Assembly (NCBI GenBank): GCA_945828175.1 | Contig: CALZQD010000037.1 | Location: 1 to 10,098 of the forward strand | Direction: 5' to 3' | DNA: 10,098 bases | Source: an uncultured Bacteroidales bacterium | GTDB lineage: Bacteria > Bacteroidota > Bacteroidia > Bacteroidales > Muribaculaceae | Shown here: one piece after another, positions 1 through 6,934 of the stretch | Layout of the letters: each line of letters starts with the position of its first letter | How positions within the stretch are numbered: the stretch's first letter is position 1 | Made by a program: the position numbers and the translations under genes | The notes under the pieces: model-generated | Told to the model about the DNA's origin: nothing | Database searches by the model: none | Seen by the model: only the letters and a program-made list of their open reading frames with translations

Positions 1-1
1 C

Positions 2-1066
2 ACGGCCGAGTCGTTCCTTAATGAATTCTTCGCCACCATCGAGGATGGTCTCGCCGGCGGCGAGACCATAAAAATCAAAGGCATAGGCTCTTTCAGCCGC
101 AGCGATGCCGCAGACGAGCCCGTCGTCTTCACCCCCGAAAAAGACTTCATCGACGCCGTCAACACCCCCTTCGAGATGTTCTCGGCCGTCGACATCGACG
201 ACAGCATCAGCGACGAAGACCTCACCGCCGACGATGCAGAAGAAACTACCGCGGCCGATGAAGAAGAAACCGCCGAGGAGGTCGTTGAGACTGATGAAAC
301 CGATGAGGCCGATGAGGTCGTTGAGCTTAATGAAGCGGCTGAGCTTGAGGAGGCCGATGAAATTACCCAAGCCTCCGATGAAGCCGATAACTCCGAGAGT
401 TCCGATAACACCGATGAGTCTGACCCGTCTGACCCGTCCGACTTGTCTGACCCGTTTGACGCCCCCGATAACTCCGATAGCTCTGATAGCTATAATGTCT
501 ATAATAGCTACGATAGCTATAATAGCCCCGATGAGCCCGATTCCCAGGGCAAAAAACCCTTCATCTACGGCCTTATAATCGGCCTGGTGGCCGGTTTTGC
601 CTGCGGTTGGATTGTATCGTCTTATCTCAGCAATAAAGACAGTCGCGACGCCGAGGTCATCGCTACCGCCGACGAGGCAATCGACAACGACAAGGCATTG
701 GCCGACAGCATCGCCGAGCAGACAGAAGACGCCGATTCAATCACGACCGACACCCTCGTCGCCGTCAGCGAAACCGTCGTCACCAACGAGGTCAAACCCG
801 TCGAAAAACCTAAGGCCGTCGTCACCGACACCATCCGCTCAAACTGTTTCCTCACCACGATGGCGCGCCGCTATTACGGCAAGATGGAATACTGGGCTTT
901 CATCTACGAAGCCAACGCCGACAAGCTCGGCCATCCCAACCGCATCAAGCCCGGCACCGTCGTCGTCATCCCCCCGGTTGACGAAATCCGCCGGGGCCAA
1001 AGCGACGCCGAGACCCTGCAGCGGGCCAAAGCTCTCGGCAAGGAAATCTACGCCCGATACGAGTAA
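2..1066 (+). CDS. HU-type DNA-binding / transmembrane / LysM-like fusion protein (5' partial)
   Basis: The reading frame is open from base 2 and ends at TAA 1064-1066, giving 354 visible residues; the true start lies upstream. Visible residues 1-65 match the C-terminal half of a HU/IHF domain: ETIKIKGIGSFS, then VVFTPEKDF, then a VNTPFEMFSAV ending. About 30 N-terminal residues seem to be missing. Residues ~66-185 are a very acidic linker rich in D, E, S and T with DPS and YNS repeats. GKK precedes one hydrophobic segment at ~187-208. The C-terminus (~280-330) resembles LysM: a FLTTMARRYYGK stretch, an IYEANADKLGHPNRIKPGT stretch, then VVVIPP. The Lys pair before the membrane segment favours N-inside topology, with DNA binding in the cytoplasm and LysM in the periplasm. 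The role is inferred: linking the nucleoid to the cell wall, or membrane-anchored regulation. An internal ATG at 176 would remove the HU domain and is not the start. Confidence 0.85.
   Translation, partial: TAESFLNEFFATIEDGLAGGETIKIKGIGSFSRSDAADEPVVFTPEKDFIDAVNTPFEMFSAVDIDDSISDEDLTADDAEETTAADEEETAEEVVETDETDEADEVVELNEAAELEEADEITQASDEADNSESSDNTDESDPSDPSDLSDPFDAPDNSDSSDSYNVYNSYDSYNSPDEPDSQGKKPFIYGLIIGLVAGFACGWIVSSYLSNKDSRDAEVIATADEAIDNDKALADSIAEQTEDADSITTDTLVAVSETVVTNEVKPVEKPKAVVTDTIRSNCFLTTMARRYYGKMEYWAFIYEANADKLGHPNRIKPGTVVVIPPVDEIRRGQSDAETLQRAKALGKEIYARYE
421..526 (+). repeat. In-frame 9-bp tandem repeats in the acidic linker
   Basis: Two 9-bp repeat blocks lie inside the HU-LysM gene. At 421-456 the unit TGACCCGTC occurs four times (two exact, two with changes) and encodes D-P-S type triplets. 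At 491-526 the unit TATAATAGC occurs four times with variation and encodes Y-N-S or Y-D-S triplets. Both keep frame because the unit is a multiple of three. The second block is clearly more AT-rich than the flanking code. A further 12-bp exact repeat, GAGGTCGTTGAG, sits at 278-289 and 314-325. Confidence 0.85.
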
Positions 1067-1100
1067 TCGAGTCCTGTCGGATGAGTAATAGAGCCTGTCG
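1061..1100 (+). repeat. Near-duplicate 18-19 bp direct repeat spanning a stop codon
   Basis: The stretch at 1061-1079 (GAG, stop TAA, then TCGAGTCCTGTCG) recurs at 1083-1100 with one substitution and one base deleted. The first copy contains the stop codon of the HU-LysM gene; the second lies just outside it. This is a small tandem duplication at the 3' end of the gene. Confidence 0.7.
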
Positions 1101-1105
1101 TACAA

Positions 1106-1136
1106 TAAATGTTAAACATTTAAAGACTTAAAGACT
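1106..1136. repeat. AT-rich palindrome and adjoining 8-bp tandem repeat
   Basis: TAAATGTTAAACATTTA at 1106-1122 is a perfect inverted repeat with 8-bp arms around one central A. It runs into two exact copies of TAAAGACT at 1121-1136. A dyad of this size could be an operator, or a weak hairpin at the end of the upstream transcript. It lacks the GC-rich stem and T-tract of a normal terminator, so I give it no firm function. Confidence 0.5.
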
Positions 1137-1185
1137 TAATATATAAATTTAACATTCGCCGCCAAGTATTTAGTTGTTATAATAT

Positions 1186-1213
1186 TAATTTTGTATCAGC
1201 TTTGGGATACGAA
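1186..1213 (+). promoter_or_regulatory. Likely promoter -7 element of the moxR-bat operon, overlapping a dyad
   Basis: TAATTTTG at 1186-1193 matches the Bacteroidetes primary sigma -7 motif TAnnTTTG. A TTTG at the expected -33 position is not visible, so the match is half a promoter. It lies about 77 bases before the moxR start, in the only long gap upstream of the operon. It overlaps a dyad: TTTGTATC (1190-1197) can pair with GATACGAA (1206-1213), with one G-T wobble. If transcription starts near 1200, the leader would be about 70 nt. A second small dyad, TGTTA/TAACA (1233-1248), lies in that leader. Confidence 0.5.
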
Positions 1214-1269
1214 TGTAATCTCGCGTCCCCACTGTTAGATTATTAACATAAACTATTATAACAGCACTT

Positions 1270-2265
<996 letters not shown>

Positions 2266-2304
2266 GCATTATAACCTGGCATCAGCCGCCAACCGACATA
2301 ATAT

Positions 2305-3180
2305 ATGGATTCGACAGAACTTCTTAAAAAAGTTCGCAAGATTGAGATAAAGACTCGCGGACTGTCGCAAAACATCTTCGCCGGAGAGTATCACTCGGCC
2401 TTCAAGGGCCGCGGCATGATGTTTTCGGAGGTGCGCGAGTATCAGTACGGCGACGACATCCGCGACATCGACTGGAATGTCACCGCCCGCCACAACCGCC
2501 CCTTTGTCAAGGTCTACGAAGAAGAACGCGAGCTTACCGTGATGTTGCTTGTCGATGTCTCGGGCAGCCGCAATTTCGGCGCTGTCGGCGAAGAAAAACG
2601 CCAGATTATCGCCGAAATATCAGCCACTCTCGCCTTCTCGGCCACTCAGAACAACGACAAGATCGGAGCCATCTTCTTCTCTGACAAAATCGAGAAATTC
2701 ATTCCCCCGAAGAAAGGAAAGAAGCATATCCTCTTCATCATCCGCGAGCTCCTCGAGTTCAAGCCCGAGCACCGCGGCACCGACATCGCCGCAGCCGTCA
2801 GATACTTCTCCGACGCCATGAAAAAACGCTGCACGATGTTCCTGATCTCCGACTTCATCGACAACAGCGACTACACCACCCCGCTCAACATCTCGTGCAA
2901 CAAGCACGATGTCATGGCCATCCAGGTCTACGACCGCCGCGACTCGCAGATGCCCGACGTCGGCCTGATGCGCATCGCCGACCTCGAGAGCGGAGCCACA
3001 CGCTGGATCGACACCTCGTCGTCGAAGACCCGCAAGGCCTACGACAAATGGTGGTACGACCGCCAGCAGCGTATGGCGTCGATCTTCCGCTCGTCGCACG
3101 TCGACTATGTCTCTGTCGCCACCGATGAAGACTATGTGATTGCCCTGATGGGCCTGTTTAAGAACCGCGGAGCGCGCTAA
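2305..3180 (+). CDS. DUF58 family protein with vWA-like fold
   Basis: This soluble 291-residue protein is of the DUF58 type encoded next to moxR. Its N-terminal half has the family signature EVREYQYGDDIRDIDWNVTA (42-61), followed by FVKVYEEER. The vWA-like part has a MIDAS-like DVSGS (84-88), an RGTD (158-161) that can supply the MIDAS threonine or nearby contact, and LISDF (180-184), which supplies the third metal-loop aspartate. No signal peptide or membrane helix is visible. It follows moxR by 39 bp, and the MoxR-DUF58 pair is a recurrent unit in bacteria. It is probably a MoxR client or adaptor for the membrane vWA proteins encoded downstream (inference). The biochemical role is unknown. 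Confidence 0.93.
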   Translation: MDSTELLKKVRKIEIKTRGLSQNIFAGEYHSAFKGRGMMFSEVREYQYGDDIRDIDWNVTARHNRPFVKVYEEERELTVMLLVDVSGSRNFGAVGEEKRQIIAEISATLAFSATQNNDKIGAIFFSDKIEKFIPPKKGKKHILFIIRELLEFKPEHRGTDIAAAVRYFSDAMKKRCTMFLISDFIDNSDYTTPLNISCNKHDVMAIQVYDRRDSQMPDVGLMRIADLESGATRWIDTSSSKTRKAYDKWWYDRQQRMASIFRSSHVDYVSVATDEDYVIALMGLFKNRGAR

Positions 3181-3191
3181 ACAATATTAAT

Positions 3192-4166
3192 ATGTCTAAC
3201 ATATCGAAATATATCTGCATTTTTCTCGCCGCGGCATCGATGTCGGGCGCAAGCCTCGACGCCCGCGCGGCCCGTCTGAGCGTCTCGGCCTCGGTCGACT
3301 CGACCACGCTCATCCAGGCCTCAAAGGCCATGATCAAAGTCGAGGTCAGCGGTGCCGGCGACGGCGGTCAGCTTGTGGCTGCTCCCGAAGCCGGTCAGGA
3401 TTATAACGGCATCGAAGTCTCGTCGATCAAGGCCGACACCGTCAAGCTCGGCGACGGCATGTCGAAGATTGTCTACGACATCGCCATCCAGCCCTTCGAC
3501 CCCGGCACGTTCACCCTGCCGCCCTTCGCCTACGCCGTCGGCAGCGACACAGCCCGCTCTGAGGCCCTGACGCTGAAAGTGCTCGAGGTCGACCTCGACA
3601 GCCTCACCGACATCAACCCGATGGAGAGTGTCGTCTCAGTCAACCGCCGCTGGTATGACTTCATACCCGACTGGACCATCTGGATTCTCGTCGGCATCCT
3701 CGTCGCTGTCATCGCCGTCGCAGCTTACCTGCTGTTCAAACGCGACAAGAACGTCTTCGTCAGAAAGAAGAAAGAGACACCGCCATACGACCTCGCCGTC
3801 ATGCGCCTCAACGAGCTGCAGGCCAAGAAACTGCCTCAGAGCGGCCGCGACAAGGAATACTACACCGAGCTCACCGACATCCTCCGTCAGTATCTCGAGG
3901 GCCGCTTCGGCATAAACGCCATGGAGATGTCTTCGACCCAGATTATCTACGCGATGCGCCACAACGCCGAGACCAAGCCTGGTTCCGACCTGATGAAACA
4001 GGTGCTCGAAATCGCCGACTTCGTCAAGTTTGCAAAAGTAAGGCCTCTGCCCGACGACAACGTCAAGTCGTTTAACTCGGCCCTCAAGTTTGTCGAGGAT
4101 TCAAAGCCCCTGCCGCCTGCCGAAGAAACCGACGCAGAAAAAAAAGAAAAAACAGATAAAAAATAA
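3192..4166 (+). CDS. BatD-like single-pass membrane protein between DUF58 and batA
   Basis: This 324-residue protein starts with a signal peptide (1-26, cleavage predicted after ARA). A periplasmic beta-rich region follows (~27-158), then one membrane helix (161-182, WTIWILVGILVAVIAVAAYL), then a basic stop-transfer segment (KRDKNVFVRKKK). The cytoplasmic part (~197-305) contains YYTELTDILRQYLEGRFGIN, a helical domain also seen at the C-terminus of BatD in this operon. The C-terminal tail is rich in Lys and Glu. A protein of this layout commonly sits at this place in Bacteroidetes bat operons and is variously labelled BatD-like or hypothetical; the cytoplasmic part also resembles DUF4381-type proteins. 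It lies 11 bp after the DUF58 gene and 6 bp before batA. It probably joins the Bat envelope complex (inference); no enzyme motif is visible. Confidence 0.85.
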   Translation: MSNISKYICIFLAAASMSGASLDARAARLSVSASVDSTTLIQASKAMIKVEVSGAGDGGQLVAAPEAGQDYNGIEVSSIKADTVKLGDGMSKIVYDIAIQPFDPGTFTLPPFAYAVGSDTARSEALTLKVLEVDLDSLTDINPMESVVSVNRRWYDFIPDWTIWILVGILVAVIAVAAYLLFKRDKNVFVRKKKETPPYDLAVMRLNELQAKKLPQSGRDKEYYTELTDILRQYLEGRFGINAMEMSSTQIIYAMRHNAETKPGSDLMKQVLEIADFVKFAKVRPLPDDNVKSFNSALKFVEDSKPLPPAEETDAEKKEKTDKK

Positions 4167-4172
4167 GCAACG

Positions 4173-5159
4173 ATGCAATTATATCAACCGCAATATCTCT
4201 GGTTATTTCTCATATACATTCCTCTGATCGGATGGTATATTTGGAAACAGCGCAACGCCCACGCTTCCATGGCCCTGTCGTCGATACAGGCCTTCGCACC
4301 CGTCGGCCGCACATGGAAACTCTACCTGCGCCACGCCCTGTTTCTGTTGCGTCTCGCCACGATAGGCTGCCTCATCATCGTCCTCGCCCGTCCGCAGCTC
4401 AAAGACAACTGGCACACGACCTCGACCGAAGGCACCGACATCGTCATCGCCCTCGACGTCTCGACCAGTATGCTCGCGCGCGACTTCGAGCCCGACCGTC
4501 TCGAGGCCGCCAAGAGAGTCGCCGCCAAGTTTATCAACGGACGCGAGTCTGACAACATCGGCCTCGTCGTCTTCGCCGGCGAAAGCCTCACGGGCGTACC
4601 CATGACCGTCGACCGCCGTCAACTCATCAGCTACCTCAGCGGCGTCACGACCGGCATGGTCGAGGACGGCACCGCCATCGGCGACGGCATCGTCACCTCG
4701 CTCAACCGCCTCAAAGAGGGCAAAGCCAAGAGCAAGAGCATCATACTTCTCACCGACGGTTCTAACAACACCGGCATCGCGACGCCGCTCATGGGCGCCG
4801 AGGTCGCCAAGGAGATGGGCGTCAAGATCTACACCATCGGCATCGGCACAAACGGCATGGCCGAGTACCCCACCCCCAACATGTTCGGCCGCATCGAGTA
4901 TGTCCGCCAGCCCGTCGTCATCGACGAAGCGACCCTCAGAACCATCGCCGACAACACCAACGGCAAGTATTTCAGAGCCACCGACAACCAGGTGCTCGAA
5001 AATATCTTCAGCGAGATCGACGCCCTCGAGAAAACCCAGATGGACGTGCGCCACTTCTCTCACACCGAAGACAACTATATGATGTGGGCGTGGCTCGCGT
5101 TAGCCTTCTTCGCTATCGAGATGCTCCTGCGCTACACCGTTCTGCGTTCGATACCCTAA
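4173..5159 (+). CDS. batA: BatA, membrane-anchored vWA-domain protein
   Basis: This 328-residue protein has two N-terminal membrane helices (~8-25 and ~52-73, the second ending in the family motif LARPQ), a vWA domain (~88-285) and a C-terminal helix (~302-321). The MIDAS is complete: DVSTS (95-99), T167 in DGTAIG, and D195 in LLTDGS. BatA proteins are inner-membrane vWA proteins of the aerotolerance operon, presumed to bind a divalent metal and partner proteins. It is first of the batA-batE series, 6 bp after the BatD-like gene and 20 bp before batB. The opening codons are AT-rich, unlike the rest of the gene. Family assignment is firm; the direct function is not established. Confidence 0.95.
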   Translation: MQLYQPQYLWLFLIYIPLIGWYIWKQRNAHASMALSSIQAFAPVGRTWKLYLRHALFLLRLATIGCLIIVLARPQLKDNWHTTSTEGTDIVIALDVSTSMLARDFEPDRLEAAKRVAAKFINGRESDNIGLVVFAGESLTGVPMTVDRRQLISYLSGVTTGMVEDGTAIGDGIVTSLNRLKEGKAKSKSIILLTDGSNNTGIATPLMGAEVAKEMGVKIYTIGIGTNGMAEYPTPNMFGRIEYVRQPVVIDEATLRTIADNTNGKYFRATDNQVLENIFSEIDALEKTQMDVRHFSHTEDNYMMWAWLALAFFAIEMLLRYTVLRSIP

Positions 5160-5179
5160 CAGCATAAACTACTAAGATT

Positions 5180-6220
5180 ATGTTTGATTTTGCATATCCG
5201 TTACATCTATATCTCCTGATACTCGTCGTCGTCATCGGGCTGCTCTATGTGTGGTCGCGGGCGTCGCGCCGCCGCAAGCTCAAGCGTTTCGGCCGCCCCG
5301 ACATCATCGAGTCGCTCATGCCCGACGCCTCGCGCTATAAGCCGACAGTCAAGATTTGCCTCCAGCTCCTCGCCCTCGCGGCGCTCGTCATCGTCATCGC
5401 ACGCCCGCGCGCCGGTCAGAAAGAGAACGAGCAGAGCCTCAACGGCATCGAAATCATGATTGCCTTCGACGTCTCGAACTCGATGCTCGCGTCGTCGACC
5501 GACGACCCTAACGGCATCTCGCGCCTCGACCGCGCCCGCCTCACCCTCGAGCGCCTCGTCGACAAGCTCGAGAACGACAAGGTAGGCCTCGTCATTTTCG
5601 CAGGCGAGCCGAAACTCCAGCTGCCTATCACCACCGACTACATGTCGGCCAAGATGTATCTCAACGAACTCTCGCCCAAGCAGATTTCATTCCAGGGCAC
5701 ATCGCTCGCCGAAGCCATCAAGATGGCCGCCGGCAGTTTCTCGCCCGCCGAAGACGTCCATAAGGCCATAATCCTCATCACCGACGCCGAAGACCACGAG
5801 GGCGCCGCCGTCGAGGCCGCCAAGGCAGCTCAGGAGGCCGGCATCCAGGTCGATGTCATCGGCCTCGGCTCGGCCAAGGGTGCGCCCATCCCTGTCGACG
5901 GCAAGAAAGGCGAGTATATGCGTGACGCCGACGGCAACATCGTCACGACCACCGTCGACGAAGCCACCGGCAAGGCAATCGCCGAGGCCGGCGACGGCAT
6001 CTACGTTAACGGCGCTTCGAACAAGGCCCTCGACCAGCTCGTCGAGAAGCTCGACCAGCTCGAGAAATCTGAGTTCAAGACCGTCAGTTATAAATCGAGC
6101 GCCGAACAGTTCCCCACTTTCGCATGGCTGGCGCTGATTCTCCTCATCATCGACATCTTCGTGCTCGACCGCAAGATCGGCTGGCTCAAAAACATCAACT
6201 TCTTCAGCAAGACAAAATGA
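5180..6220 (+). CDS. batB: BatB, membrane-anchored vWA-domain protein
   Basis: This 346-residue paralogue of BatA has membrane helices at ~10-26 and ~57-75 (ending IVIARPR), a vWA domain (~90-295) and a C-terminal helix (~312-329). It keeps a full MIDAS: DVSNS (97-101), T174 in FQGTSLAEAI, and D202 in LITDAED. It differs from BatA in having the FQGT and DAEDHEG loops typical of BatB, and an insert at ~232-256 (AKGAPIPVDGKKGEYMRDAD). The stop codon TGA (6218-6220) overlaps the batC ATG in an ATGA, so translation of the two genes is probably coupled. It probably pairs with BatA at the membrane (inference). Confidence 0.95.
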   Translation: MFDFAYPLHLYLLILVVVIGLLYVWSRASRRRKLKRFGRPDIIESLMPDASRYKPTVKICLQLLALAALVIVIARPRAGQKENEQSLNGIEIMIAFDVSNSMLASSTDDPNGISRLDRARLTLERLVDKLENDKVGLVIFAGEPKLQLPITTDYMSAKMYLNELSPKQISFQGTSLAEAIKMAAGSFSPAEDVHKAIILITDAEDHEGAAVEAAKAAQEAGIQVDVIGLGSAKGAPIPVDGKKGEYMRDADGNIVTTTVDEATGKAIAEAGDGIYVNGASNKALDQLVEKLDQLEKSEFKTVSYKSSAEQFPTFAWLALILLIIDIFVLDRKIGWLKNINFFSKTK

Positions 6221-6930
6221 AAAGATTTGACATAAGACAAACGATACTGCTCGCAATCGCCCTCACAGCAGGCGCGGGATGGTCTTTCACGGCTTCTGCG
6301 GCCGATGTTAAATCGACCAAAGCCGAGCGTAACCTCATCGTCGAAGGCAACAAGGCCTTTGCCGACAGCAACTTCATCGCCGCCTTTGACTTCTACGAAA
6401 AGGCGCTGACAGCCAACCCGCTGTCTGATGCTGCGACATATAACAAGGCCGTCACGCTGACCTATCTCGTCAGCGAGGACAATAAAAACACGCCCAACGA
6501 TCCGCGCGTCAAGGCGGCCGAACTCTTCGAGACCCTGACACGCACCGCCACCGACAAGACCATCGCCGAAAAATCCTTCTACAACCTCGGCAACATGGCT
6601 TTCCGCGACGGCGACTACGGCAAGGCCATCGAGAACTACAAGGGAGCCCTGCGCATCAACCCCGACAACAAAAAGACTCGTCAGAACCTGCGAATCGCCC
6701 AGCTGCAGCAGAAGCAGAATCAGGATCAGAACCAGGATCAAGACAAGCAGGACGAACAGCAGCAACAACAGCAACAGCAGCAACAGGAACAACAACAGCA
6801 GCAACCCGAAATGACCCAGAACGCCGAGCAGATTCTCCAGTCGGTTCAGAATAAAGAAAACCAGACCCGCAAGAAAGCCAACGAACAGCAGGTCAACGGC
6901 GGCCGCAAAACCACAGATAAACCTTGGTAA
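6217..6930 (+). CDS. batC: BatC, secreted TPR protein with Gln-rich tail
   Basis: The start is set at ATG 6217, giving 237 residues. That is where the signal peptide begins (MKRFDIRQTILLAIALTAGA..., cleavage predicted after ASA, residue 28). A longer in-frame start at 6124 lies inside batB and has no BatC-like sequence. Two TPR-like regions are visible, at ~38-71 and ~118-151 (FYNLGNMAFRDGDYGKAIENY). A Gln-rich region follows (162-196), starting with NQD repeats and including runs of ten and five Gln. The C-terminus has the BatC-type ending: AEQILQSVQNKE, a basic stretch, then DKPW. The protein is predicted periplasmic and has no membrane anchor after cleavage. It is presumably a scaffold for other Bat proteins, coupled to batB through the ATGA overlap. 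Confidence 0.92.
   Translation: MKRFDIRQTILLAIALTAGAGWSFTASAADVKSTKAERNLIVEGNKAFADSNFIAAFDFYEKALTANPLSDAATYNKAVTLTYLVSEDNKNTPNDPRVKAAELFETLTRTATDKTIAEKSFYNLGNMAFRDGDYGKAIENYKGALRINPDNKKTRQNLRIAQLQQKQNQDQNQDQDKQDEQQQQQQQQQQEQQQQQPEMTQNAEQILQSVQNKENQTRKKANEQQVNGGRKTTDKPW
6757..6804 (+). repeat. CAG/CAA triplet tract encoding poly-Gln in BatC
   Basis: Sixteen codons encode ten Gln, one Glu, then five Gln. CAG and CAA are mixed irregularly, so the DNA is not a pure triplet repeat. Upstream, at 6715-6753, NQD-type repeats extend the low-complexity region. Confidence 0.9.
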
Positions 6931-6934
6931 AACA

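Noticed and set aside
4203..5063. Long minus-strand open frame opposite batA
   Set aside because: It mirrors the strong C-ending codon bias of batA, lacks domain features, and overlaps a certain gene completely.
6124..6216. Upstream in-frame start for batC inside batB
   Set aside because: The extra 31 residues are Arg/His/Gln-rich and unlike BatC, while the ATG at 6217 starts a clean signal peptide.
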